Assembly: GCA_963920525.1 (NCBI GenBank)
Contig: OY986436.1
Span: 177,975,361-178,039,360 of the forward strand
Length of the DNA: 64,000 bases
Direction: 5' to 3'
DNA from: Dichetophora obliterata
Lineage: Eukaryota > Arthropoda > Insecta > Diptera > Sciomyzidae
Within the stretch, counting starts at the first letter, position 1. Each line of letters starts with the position of its first letter. The notes beneath the pieces are model-generated. The model ran no database searches and was not told the DNA's origin. It worked only from the letters and a program-made list of their open reading frames with translations. This document shows positions 22,792 to 33,745 of the stretch, piece after piece. The translations under genes were made by a program, and so were the position numbers.

Positions 22792-25700
22792 TAGCACTAT
22801 GACAATTTCCAACTCTCCCCAAAATGAAAGAAATGTGTTGATACAGACTTATACTAGGATTACACAGTCAAACAACAAAAATAACCGCAGACTTTGATCA
22901 GCGGATTCTAATAAAGAAGACAAAAAAGTAAAGTGTGTATTTGAACATATTGAACATAGTTCTTAAGACTTAGATAAGATAAATTTAGCAATTTACTAAC
23001 ATAAATAGTAAGTAAACTTTTAAAAATATGCGTTTACGTCTAAAGCAGAAGTATATGCAATTTACCAGGAATTGAATACTTCATTTTCTGAAAATATCAA
23101 GTCATACAAAAATTTCTATCGACGTTACGGCTTTTACTTAAAAATGAAGAAATACATCGATGCCAACTCAAAATGTAACTCTTTATAATATGTATAGAAT
23201 TTTACGATTTCATTAACACGAAAAAAACTTTTTGCATAATGTATTTTGTTACTTTAATATAGAAAGGCCCTATCTCATTTTCTTCTCTTAACTTTATAGC
23301 AGAAGGATAAAATTTCTGTAGTTTTGGTAGTAAAAAAATTTTGCATCATAGCAATAGTTTTTAAAAAAAAATGATGTAAAAACTTCGGAACTACAGAACT
23401 TAATTTTTCAATAACTTTCCTTTTCCTATAAAGTAATAAAAAATAGGATGAGGTCTTTCCATATTAATACAAGTATGTAATCTTTTTTAAAATAAAATTA
23501 GAACTATTAAAATGTGAGTTTAATTGCTTTTTTATTCGTAGAGGTAAGTTTTTTGCATTGTAGTATTTAAGAAAACAACTTCTCTTCTTAATTTATTTAA
23601 ATAATTGAATTAAATTAAACAATTGTCAAATTCACGATTTTAGTTATTTTAAATACTTTCATTGTTACATAAACAACTTTTGCTCTTATAACTACATAAA
23701 AAATTGTTGGTATTATTAACAACTCGATTTTTGTAAATTAAATAACTTACTTTGATGAGCACAAAACAAATGCAAAAAATACTTAAAATTAAGTACTACT
23801 GGCTGTACTACTATTTAATTGCTAGTGTTATATGGAATTTTTATTATAAAGGATTTGTGTGAAGTGAAATTTATGCATTTCATGTCAGAAATTCATTGTT
23901 AAAACATGTGAAGGCATTTTGTTGTCATAAAACTTAAAAAGAAAGTTCATCATGTTTTTAAGCTAGGTCTCCATTTTTTAGCATGACTTAGCGATTAAAA
24001 TAAACATTATTTTAATATGCGGTTTTTTTAGCAAGCCCATACAATTTATTGCCAAAATTACATTTTAATTAACATATTCAACATCATTTATATAACTGAA
24101 ATAGTGTAAAAAATAAATATAAAAATAAACTAAAAAGTGATTTAAGATACACTTGTGTCGAAAAAAAATTTAAAAACATATATAAAAATACATATAAATA
24201 AATTAGATTGTTTTTTATATAAATTTTTTTTTTTTAATATATTTGTATTTTTGAGATTTATTCATTATTTTTATTTTCATTTCCTGTATTAATATAATTA
24301 CTTTTGTTCTTATTTTTGTATTAGTTTTAATTTCCGCTATAATTTTTGTTTAAGATTAAGTTTTAGTTTTAGTTCTAGTTTAGTTCGAGTTTTAATTTTA
24401 TTTTTTTTATTTAACTGGTTTTTAGTTTGTTTTTACAATTTTTATTATTCTCATTATTTTTTAATTTATAGCTTTTTGTTTTACTTGTATTTATTTATTT
24501 GTCGTAGTTTGTATTTTTATTTTATTTTGATTGCTAATATTCAGCTATTTTCGTTAATTATTATTTTTTAATTGACATTTCTTATTATTATTCTTATAAT
24601 TTTTTATACATAAATTGTCATGTATTGTAGCCGCGCCTTCAAAAATGGTTATGTATTTTGCATCAACTTTTCATGAGACAAAAATAGATTTTTTTCAGAG
24701 CATTTTTACTAACGAATGGCTGTTTTGATCACTTCTAAACCAAATCGATGTAAAAATAACGGCAAATGCGAAAATATGTGCGATATAGATAGTGTTAATA
24801 AAATATGCACAAAAAACAATTTTTGTAAGCGCAGCGACGATATGTTTTATTTTTATGCTCATTTTTATTTAATTTTTTTTGTCGCTATAAATACAAACTA
24901 GTAACATTTACCAAAAATAAAATATTTGAAAAACAAAACATAACTTATATATAAACTATGTAACTACTTCTTTTATTACAGGCCTTAAGCTTAAACGCAA
25001 GAAATTGCATCGCGTATCTTTCTTTCAATTCTGCATCGCTGAAGTAGAAAAGAGCAGAAAAAAAATCAATCTCCTTATCTCCTTCAAGCCACACTTTAAT
25101 ATGAGCCTAAATGTCCTCGAATTATGTGCAACTCACTGAATCGTAAAGACAGAACTTTGGTGCAGCAACAAAATTCTACAATTAAACAGGATGACAAACA
25201 AAAGTACTGCAAAGCAAAAACAACAACGAATCCTTGAAAAAGACTAAGAATTGTCTTAGCTTCACGAATACCAAGCAATCAACTTTTTCTATTTCCTTTG
25301 CATGCATAAGGAAGAATTTGCCAACTGCTTTTGCAAAGCTTATTTAAAGCGCATAAAAACGGATTACCGCTATCTTTAGCCAAGTGAAAGAGACCCTAAA
25401 AGGAAGGGCGCAAGTAAACAACAATGCAAACATATATAAAAATAGAATCAACAAGAGCAGAGGGATAAAATTATTCTTAAATAGTGCAGTAGCATGAGTG
25501 TGCAAGGATGTAGGAAAGCAGCAAACTGAAGTCACTCAGTTGCCATTTTAGAGTAAATATAAACGAGTTGCTGAATGAAATCCATATCGGCAACAGAATC
25601 AAATTCAAATAAACGCAATCAAATTGATTTTGACTTTTGGCACTCTTTCGAGTGAAGCCAGCAGCTGCGCAAGCAGCTTCAAACCAGCTTCAGGCACTTT

Positions 25701-26454
25701 GTGATGCTATCAACTGCTCGTACTTAAAGAAAAAGTGGCTGGCAGAGCGGTTTACAATGCATTTCATTCAGTTAAGTTCGATGAGCTGAGCTGATCTGAG
25801 CTGAGCTGAGCAGAGTTGATCTGCGGTGCCTGATGACTGCAGCAGTATTCGGACAACAGCAGAGGATATAACAGCAGTTCATACGAACGGATATTAAAAG
25901 AAAGCATTAAAAAATGAATAATAAAGGAGAGAACTGAACAAAAAGCACCGGAAGCAATTGAACGTTTTGCTAGCGTAACACTTCAATAGTTTGCAATGCC
26001 ATAAAATGTTGATAGGTTTGATGGGGATGTCGATGGTGATGGTGATGATGATGATAATGATTATTATTTTTAACATTGCTTCGAGGATGAATACGAAAGC
26101 AGCATTAAGTGGATTGAAAGGGATTTCATAGAATATCAAAGCATTTGAAAGGGTTTTTCAATGCGAACTTACTGAGTAACTGACTGGAAAATTCTTATAA
26201 CTAGCTTAATATCAAAGTCTTATTATTGTTTGTTTTATTATCACGAACTATGAGTTTGTATTCAGTCAAAGCTTTTTAATTTTTACCTGTTACTTTTATA
26301 ATACTAAGTAATACTTTTTTATAAAAATTGCAAAAATGAAAAAGGAAACAACAAAATCAGGTATTTTAGATATGATTTAACATATTATGAAACTAGGTTA
26401 ATATGCAATGGGTCTCATTGTGTACATTGAGGTTGAAGTTCGCAAAGAGATGTA
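22792..26454. other. Long non-coding stretch without recognised elements
   Basis: About 24050-24620 is extremely AT-rich with degenerate TTTAGTTTTAGTT text. A short pentamer array of GAGCT/GATCT lies at about 25787-25812, downstream of TTCATTCAGTT, which resembles an arthropod initiator; without an adjacent gene this is weak. A 61-codon cysteine-rich frame at 24716-24901 is probably chance. This looks like host intergenic or intronic DNA. Confidence 0.5.
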
Positions 26455-27577
26455 CAGTTGTGTTCAAAATAATAGTAGCACGAATGCACAAGCTACTTTC
26501 ACGGAATTTTTTTTTCCGTTTGCAATACGCACAATTTGTAGCTAATTCGCAGAAAGTTTCAAAACACGTGCATAATTAAAAAATACAAAGAAATTAATTA
26601 TTGTTGTTGTAAGAATACGAACTATCAGTCGCAGAAGAACTTCAGTGGGGATTAGAGCTGTTCAAAAAAATAGTAGCGATCAAGTTAAATTTTAAAAATA
26701 ATACAATCAAACTAAAATAAAAACCCTTTTATTTGAAGAGTAAGTTGATATATTAATTATTAAGTTATTTTTATGTTACTAGGAAAATAAAAATCTTTTT
26801 TATACTTCTAGTGGGTTGCGCTAAGCTAAGAAAAGAGATAAATTATTTTAAGGCTCACAAAAACTGAAAAATCGTACAGAGATATCCAAAAAATAATTGT
26901 GTGTGCACCTCCAATGATTGCTAATGCAAATTAAAAATAAAATTCAGTTCAAAGACTGAAAATCGAGGTCGAAAAAAGAAAACGTCAATTGCAGATGAAA
27001 GGTGTATTGTGTGTTTTAGCAAGTCTGACCCTTCTACTTTAGCAAAAGTTATTCAAAAAAATCTTAAACTTCCCGTCTCTGCAGTCGCTATTCGTAAAAG
27101 ACTTATTCAACACAATTTATTTGCACTAAGTCCCTGAAAAAATCCACTCTTAAGCATGAAACATATTGCAGCCCGTCTGAAATTTGCTGAAAATCATGTT
27201 AAGTGGCCTATGGAAAAATAGCGCAACATCCTTTGGACGGATGAAAGCAAAATTGTCCTATTCGGTGGAACGGACTCCAGACAATATGTGCGTCGGCTTC
27301 CAAATACTAAATGCCTTCCACAATACACAAAAAACCGTTAAACACGGTGGATCAAAAATAATGATTTGGAGCTGTTTTTCACACCAAGGTGTAGGTCCAA
27401 TTCAGTTAATAAAACAAGTTATGGACCAGCACATTTACGTGGATACACTCGAAAATGTAATGCTGCCTTATGCCGAATATGAAATGCCAATCCGATGGGT
27501 TTTCCAACAGCATAATGACCCGAAACACACTAGCAAAAAACTGAAGAATGATTACGGGTTAATGGGGTTGAGGTTAT

Positions 27578-29033
27578 CCCTTTGAGAACCATAAGTTTTT
27601 GGTGCATTTTTTTTAAGAATCTTGGCATTAAAAAAGCTGATTGAGATCCAACTAAGGCAAAAATTCACAGAAAAAAGAAAAAAGTATTTTCCATTATGTT
27701 GTTTTTTAATGGGACATATGTGGCCTTATGGTCCTTGTGGGAGCCAAAAAATGTTGTCTTTATTTTACATTGGTTTTCAGTGTCTTTTTCAAAGATATTT
27801 ACATTTTTCTTGTAAAATTGTACTTATAATAATTAATTATGTCTGATTATGGTAGTCGGCAAAACAATTACGTTTATTTGTGCAACAAAGATGCACCTTA
27901 CATGCATTGCAATAGTTGTTAGTGCGATTTTCAATCTTTTTTTAAGTGAAATGGACACATCTCTTTGTTATGTCGCCTTTGAGCATAGAATGCGATATAT
28001 CGAACTTCTTGTCTGCAGCAGTTCTAAATTTCTGAAATGTTCGATTTCCTCTCGTTTGCATAGAATATTCACCAAACTTGTTGCAACCAATCTTCTGTAG
28101 TCAAGAGAGCTCAGCTGCAACCCTTCCACAAGATTTTTTACTTTACATCGATATAAATTACAAAGGCATTGTTCACGCTTATATCGAACAAATCAAAAAA
28201 CAACAAGAAGATAGTATTTTATTTTAGATTTACAGTCTATTTCATAGAAGGTCTTCTGTTGATCTATCAAATCTACGGCTCCCATATTTTTGTTGAAGTG
28301 AGTAATGGCTTTTGGGATGCCAAGAAACTTTTTATTCTGAAGCTCTGGAACTTTTGCAAAACAAAATTCTTTTAGTATGTTCATAGTCAATCGAAACTTG
28401 AAACTTTTTGTTTCAAAACTTTGCATGTTGGTGTTAAACTTTGAAAGACGAACGTGAAGTAAACGTGACATATATAATTATATTAAAATTACCATGTTAT
28501 AAGCGTTATAAAAATAATTTTTTTAATTGAATAAGTGTAGAAAAGGCCAGTGAAACAATCTGTCTCAGTCAACGCACTCAACATGAACACCAAAACTTTT
28601 GTCGCTATGAGCTACTGACCTTATATTCAATTTCTTCAAACGCAAAATTACCGTTGACGACCATAGGGACACCCGTGTCCCTTTTAGTTTTTTCAAAGTT
28701 CTCATATGTTTGTTACAAAACTATACACAAAGTTTATAAGAATCGAACGAATATTGACTACTTAAACCGAATTTTAGGATTTTTTTTTAAAAAAATTTCT
28801 TTGCTCCATTTAATAAAACAGTTTCAAAATTCAACATAAACCAGCTGTAAAACATGATTTTCAAGCTGCACAAATACAGCTAAAATAACTTTTTGTTACA
28901 AAACATTATTTCCGATCTTATAAAACTAACATTTTAATTTATAATGGTTGAAAAAAACAACATTTTGTTATTCGCTTTTGATTTAGATGGATTTACTCTT
29001 TTGGGACACATATGTCTCTTGGTCCTCAAAGGG
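27578..29033 (-). mobile_element. piggyBac-like element with TTAT target duplication
   Basis: Ends CCCTTTGAGAACCA and, inverted, CCCTTTGAGGACCA; subterminal GGGACA-ATATGTGGCC/TCTC text is also mirrored (27711 and 29003). The tetramer TTAT flanks both sides (27574-27577 and 29034-29037). piggyBac elements normally duplicate TTAA, so this target is off-consensus. Removing the insert and one TTAT rejoins the Tc1 frame. Confidence 0.82.
27860..28480 (-). pseudogene. piggyBac transposase fragment
   Basis: The minus-strand frame 28471-28193 contains IPKAITHFNKNMGAVDLIDQ, which corresponds to the 'YN..MGGVD..DQ' block carrying the third catalytic aspartate of piggyBac transposases. It continues past a stop into less clear sequence. 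The first two catalytic regions are absent, so this is a remnant of the C-terminal half only. Confidence 0.75.
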
Positions 29034-29566
29034 TTATGGCGTGGCGTGCTCAGTCACCCGACCTCAATCCCATAGAGAACCTATGGAGTGATCTTAAAAA
29101 GAAAGTGTCGAAACTATGACCAACAAATAATAGTCAGCTTAGGGAAACTGTAAGGGACGCTTGGTTCCAAATACCCCAAAAGAGATGCCAGGACTTAGTT
29201 GACTCCATGCAGCGCTGATGTTAAGCTGTTTTAAAAAAGAAGGGATACGCAACACAATACTAAGGCCAATTATATTTTCATACCTAACTTTTTACTTTCC
29301 ATCCGGTACCTAAGTAGTATTAGAAGTTTTAAGTTATTGCTACTTTACTTTTTTTTTGAACAACCATTTTTGTGTTAAAGGAACATTTTTTATTTTTTTT
29401 TTTATTTAATCTCTTTTATGATTTTTAAAACTGCGCCTTGCGAACTATAATATGAGTATTTAATTTATGTTAAAAACAAAATAAAATTAATAAACGTACT
29501 TGGTAAAACACAAAACTGGTTTTTATGATTGACAAACAACCGCTACTATTATTTTGAATACAACTG

Positions 29567-30066
29567 TACATATTATTGAGCAGCTGTGATGCCAATGAGG
29601 TATTTTAGATGTTTTTTCAGTGCCGGACTATCCATAAGGCAGTGTAGGCTGGGCTCGCATCGGAAAGATGCCCCGCGCACCGAAAAGAAATTGGAATAAT
29701 TTTTATCGAGTGAAATTTTAATTTGAAGATTTGTATCCTCAATCACTATACAGTTCGATTTTTCCCGGAAATTTCAATGCCGGCTATCAACGCATAGCGT
29801 TTCAAAAATTTTGTATTGTGAATAAACGATACTCGTACTACGTGTTAATCTAAGCCAGGCATGGGTATCCCGAAGAAAAACTGGCCAGTCTTATAAATTT
29901 GTTTTCTATTAACTTTGTCTTTGTATTTTAGTAAAAACGAAAATATGTACAAAAAACTACAACTTCGACGTCCACCAAAGTTTTTACTCGCTTTACCAAC
30001 AACAAATGCATGCAAGGCAACAAAAAACAAGCCTCACTTGACGAGCTTGAGATGAATTTCCCGTTA
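29567..30066. other. No gene; possible hAT end at 29618
   Basis: CAGTGCCGGACTATCCATAA at 29618, followed by GGCAGTGTAGGCTGGGC, resembles hAT terminal sequence of the 'CAGTGCCGGA...' kind. No matching opposite end is visible nearby. The rest is unremarkable. Confidence 0.4.
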
Positions 30067-30448
30067 GGGGGGGGGGGGGGCGTCCATTAATTACGTGAGG
30101 CGTTTAGGGGGAGCTGGGGGGATTAAGCCGAATCTTACTCACTCTCACGTGGGGGAGAAACAGTGTAGAGTTATAAGATAACTGGTTAAATTGAGTAAAA
30201 CGTGTTTCTCTACTAAAATCTGACTAAATTGTACACAATGATATTTATACTTATATTTAATATTTATTTTAATAAATATAATACAATGAAGCACAGATTA
30301 ACATATTTACACTGAAAACTCGCATTTTGAACAATGTCACGTGCGATTAGAGGGGGGAGGGAGTCGATCTAAATCTCACGATATCTCACTAGGGGGAGGG
30401 GGGTCAAAAAATCGCACAAATCACTTCACGTAATTAATGGACGCCCCC
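30067..30448. mobile_element. 382-bp MITE (PIF/Harbinger-like by TSD)
   Basis: Left end is a run of 14 G, then CGTCCATTAATTACGTGAGG; right end is the complement, CACGTAATTAATGGACGCCC, ending at 30448. TTA lies outside both ends (30064-30066 and 30449-30451), as expected of PIF/Harbinger-type TWA targets. Non-coding with further G-rich blocks inside. Confidence 0.8.
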
Positions 30449-30565
30449 TTACTTGTGTAACACCCATGATTTGTTTTTGTTTCTGTATGTGAGCTTTGTT
30501 ATTGAAATTAAAATTCAGTCTTTTCGGAGTGCACTGACAATTGAAATGTATTATTAGTGTAAAAA

Positions 30566-31151
30566 CCCAGCAAAATATTTGTTATAATATGACTTGCATT
30601 CTTAAAGACACTGCTTCCAGAAGACATTCTATAGATCCAATTGTGCTTCTTCTAAGCATTATCAAGAAGTGCTTTCAAGAAGCATTCTCATAAACCACTT
30701 ATCAAAGACATTCAAATATCATATAATTTCAATTATTTTTTTGATGTATTTTTTCATTTTCCGTGGGATTTTTCAAACCTTCAACAAAACGCAACCACTT
30801 CCTACTTCAAACACCAATATGCCGTGAAAATCGGTAACAGGGATATTTCACGTGGATTCTTTTAAACCCCCAACAAAACCCAAACACTTCTCATTTCCAA
30901 CACTAAAATCGCGAGAAAATCGAGAAAAAGGATATTTTCATTCCATTTTCATATCCCACAAAAACCATCAGTTAAAGAAATCTTCCATTGAAAAAATTCT
31001 GGAAGCACTTCTAGAGAAGACTAAGGAAAGCATTTCTCCCAATGACATGCATATATTAAAAGAATGCCTTCTGGGTACGAAAGTGGAAGGGATGGAAATC
31101 AAGACTTTCCCTTCCACTTTACTATCTTTTGGAAGCACTTTTTTTGCTGGG
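30566..31151. repeat. Short-TIR element with an internal duplication
   Basis: Decamer ends CCCAGCAAAA and TTTTGCTGGG. Inside, an ~86-bp segment is imperfectly duplicated (about 30761-30848 and 30849-30936; both contain CGTGG, TTCAACAAAAC/CCAACAAAAC and CGAGAAAA-type text). GAAGCACTT/AAGTGCTTC motifs recur near both ends. The 102-codon frame at 30852-31160 follows the duplication and is not a recognisable protein. Confidence 0.5.
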
Positions 31152-31202
31152 AGGCATTGAATACGATCGGATTCGCTGGACACATTACGCAGCGTGGTTG
31201 TA

Positions 31203-32400
31203 AAGGGTGGTTAAATTTTAAGGGCCAATGTTGAATGTGAAACACGCCTAAACGTCAAGTTTTTTTCTGCATTTTATTTGATATTTCTCAATCTCAGATT
31301 AATTCAATTTGAACCATGGAAAGATACACAATCGAGCAACTCGTAAAAGTTATTCAGGCTTATTAGGAAAATGGACGTTCAAATTAAAATGCATATCGTG
31401 CACTTCGTGATTTTTTCGGTCAATTTAATCGTCCAAATGTGCGTACAATCGGAAAAATCGTGCAAAAATTAGAGCAAACCGGGTCTGTAGGAGATGTGAA
31501 AACACCAGTGCATGCTCGTACAGCTCGTACTGCAGAAAATTTTGCTGCTGTTCAAGATAGTGTGGCTGAAGAGCCGTCCACCTCAACTCGTCGTCGTGCC
31601 CAACAATTGCACCTCTCACGCTCGTCGTTGATAAACATTATGTATAAAGACTTGCATTTACACGCTCATTGTAATTGACTCAAGAACTAAAGCCTTTTGA
31701 CCATTTCAAGCGTCGTCAATGGTCAGAATGGTGACAAGAAATGGCAACAGTGGATGATCAATTTTCGAAGAAAATCATCTTCAGCGATGAGGCACATTTT
31801 CACCTCAGTGGATTCGTCAGTAAGCAGAATTGCCGTATTTGGGCGAATGATAATCCAAGAGTGATTGTCGAAAAACCAATAAACCCACAAAGAGTGACTG
31901 TTTGGTGCGGTTTATGGGCTGGCGGCATCATCGAGCCGTATTTTTTCCAAATACCGGTCAGGCAGTTACTGTGAATGGTGTTCGCTATCGTGAGATGGCG
32001 AACTTTTCATAACGAACTTTTTATGGCCCGAATTGGAAGATGTGGATGTGGACGATATGTGGTTTCAACAGGACGGTGCCACTTGCAACACAGCTAACGA
32101 AACAATGGCTCTTTTGCAAATTCAATGGCCGTGTTATCTCACGTGGTGGCGATGTCAATTGGCCGCCAAGATCTTGTGATTTGATACCGTTGGACTTCTT
32201 TCTTTGGGGTTATTTGAAAGAAAAGGTGTAGGTCGATAAGCCAGCAACAATTCAAGAGCTAAAGGATGAGATAGTTCGGCACATTAACGGCATAGAATCT
32301 CAATTATGCCTCAGCGTCATCGAAAATTTGGACCAACTTGGAGGTCGCAAGTTTCACTTATTTCGAAACACTTGTTATGTAATTGCGATTTGTGAATTTT
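31203..32400 (+). mobile_element. DD41D mariner, right end missing
   Basis: Left end after TA (31201-31202) is AAGGGTGGTTAAATTTTAAG, identical in type to the element at 57252-58152. No inverted copy of this end is found downstream, so the right terminus has been lost or has decayed. Confidence 0.82.
31316..32395 (+). pseudogene. Mariner transposase, frameshifted (rosa type)
   Basis: Starts MERYTIEQLVKVIQAY at 31316, then two early stops, then a long N-terminal domain in the same frame (31439-31678). The catalytic blocks are IFSDEAHFHLSGFVSKQNC (31787 region), FNRTVPLAT in place of the expected WFQQDG-type block because of a frameshift near 32060-32115, and DLIPLDFFLWGYL. Three reading frames are needed from start to end, so at least two indels have occurred. 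The protein is clearly a paralogue of the 57.3-58.1 kb copy and more distantly of the 17-18 kb copy. The end is set where similarity (NGIESQLCLSVIENLDQL) fades. Confidence 0.82.
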
Positions 32401-32723
32401 GCGACCGTGAAATTAATTTAAAAATTTTAACTAGGCTCTGTGTTTCAAAACTTACGAATTTGGATAAGAGTGCTAAATTTTTTTTTTTTTATAAAGTCCG
32501 CCAGTGCTTTGAAAAAATCGACGAAATGACGGGTGAGTGCCATACTAAAACTGAAGTTAAAAGGTAAATTTGATTACGAGATTTTATTTTATATACTTTT
32601 TTTTGTAGATTTTTAATGTAGTCCGAAGTTTTCCTTATGGAAAAACGTAAAAGCGACAAGAGCAGCAAAACCAGAATGATGAAGAATTAAAGAAGACACG
32701 AAACCTTTTCCAACTTGGATTTA

Positions 32724-32863
32724 CTGCATTATTCTGTATCACGAACATGCACACCAACGATGAGAAAGACACGAGAAGCAATATTTTCTTCCATACAAAA
32801 TTGTATTGCTTCTCGTGTCTTTCTCATCGTTGGTGTGCATGTTCGTGATACAGAATAATGCAG
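32724..32863. repeat. Perfect inverted repeat, 60-bp arms, 20-bp loop
   Basis: 32724-32783 and 32804-32863 are exactly complementary over all 60 bases, starting CTGCATTATTCTGTATCACG. The loop is TTTTCTTCCATACAAAATTG. Beyond the arms complementarity continues imperfectly (GGAT-TTA outside the left, TTAGTATCC outside the right). A transcript across it would form a long hairpin. No target duplication is visible that would make it a simple MITE. Confidence 0.95.
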
Positions 32864-33485
32864 TTAGTATCCAATCGAAGGAAAATCAACCGTCTCCAAG
32901 TACGTTTAGCCACACTTTACTTTACAAAACTACTTTCGTTTTAAAAGCACGTACCTCCCGAAATTGTTCTGCATTTTGTAATATTTACACAAAAAGAAAA
33001 AATGTTCTAAAATCAAGCCCAAACCATTCAAAAATAAAATTAGCTCAATATAGCTCAAAACCATCCCAAAATATGCCATTCACATTAGCAGTTTATGCCA
33101 GAAATTGGGCTTGAAAATTTTTTTGATAAACACGTCAAACTCTGCTTAATAAAAGTAATTTTCTGATTGCTTATAAAAAAAAAGTATGTTGTTGTTGTTA
33201 CACAAGAAAACAGACGAAATTTTTTTCTTCGTGTTTATTTTTTTGCTCGGTCGCTTTGATGCTTTCTTTGTCGCTTGTAAATTTTTCGTTATATTTTCCC
33301 TCGATCGTTCCTTGTGTACCTTTCATCGGTTCAGTCGGTTTTTGTTACTGCAAAAGCTGAAAGTGCAGAAAATAGTTTAAAACTATTAAACTATTACTAT
33401 TAAACTATTTACCATTGTAAATTGTCTTAAAGGCTTCTTTTCGTCGTTTTTTTTTTTTGCTCGTGTTCTTTTGTCAACGAACTAG
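32864..33485. other. No recognisable gene
   Basis: An open frame at 32806-33114 overlaps the hairpin's right arm and has no recognisable domain. Confidence 0.45.
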
Positions 33486-33745
33486 CAATCACAAAATTTC
33501 TTAGATTGGGCATAAGTGGGCATATTAATTTTTTTTAATTGATGACATGAAGTGGACACAAGGGAGCATAATCAATTTTTGATTCTGACATTCCCAAATG
33601 TTTCATTCATTTTTTGATAAACAATCCAAATATTTCTTAGATTGGACACATGTGGTCATATTATTTTTGTTGATAAGCAATCCCAAAAGTACTTACATTG
33701 AACACAAATGCGTGTGTTAATTTTTTTGATAAATAATCACATTAG
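33486..33745. repeat. Degenerate tandem repeat (~56-bp unit)
   Basis: Diverged units start AATC-CAAA-TTTCTTAGATTGG and continue with ACACATG-GG-CATATTA and a TTTTTTGATAA tail at about 33488, 33621 and 33677; the stretch between the first two looks like still more diverged units. Confidence 0.65.

Larger units (their letters stand above)
26935..29220 (+). pseudogene. Tc1-type transposase, broken and interrupted
   Basis: The coding relic occupies 26935-27577 and 29034-29220, with the insert between. Readable blocks are ENRGRKRKTSIADERCIV (N-terminal paired-like DNA-binding part), ILWTDESKIVLFG (first catalytic D), KHGGSKIMIWSCFSHQGVG, FQQHNDPKHTS and, after the insert, [12 protein letters not shown] with the catalytic E. 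In the second catalytic block the expected QQDNDPKH is QQHNDPKH, so the aspartate has become histidine. At least two frameshifts (one near 27325) and several nonsense codons are present, including TGA after KVSKL. The piggyBac-like element entered the codons between the second and third catalytic residues. Confidence 0.85.
26455..29566 (+). mobile_element. Tc1-type element, split by a piggyBac-like insertion
   Basis: Ends CAGTTGTGTTCAAAATAATA at 26455 and, inverted, CAGTTGTATTCAAAATAATA ending at 29566; TA lies outside both (26453-26454 and 29567-29568). Without the 1.46-kb insert it is about 1.65 kb, the usual size for this group. Confidence 0.9.

Noticed and set aside
24716..24901. 61-codon frame rich in cysteine (PNRCKNNGKCENMCDID...)
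   Set aside because: No signal peptide, an in-frame stop just before the ATG, and no flanking gene structure. EGF-like resemblance is weak and probably chance.
25740..25870. Core promoter (TTCATTCAGTT then GAGCTGAGCT array)
   Set aside because: An initiator-like TCAGTT alone is too common, and no exon or splice signal could be linked to it.
30852..31160. 102-codon frame
   Set aside because: Lies in a short-TIR repeat and follows an internal duplication; no recognisable domain.
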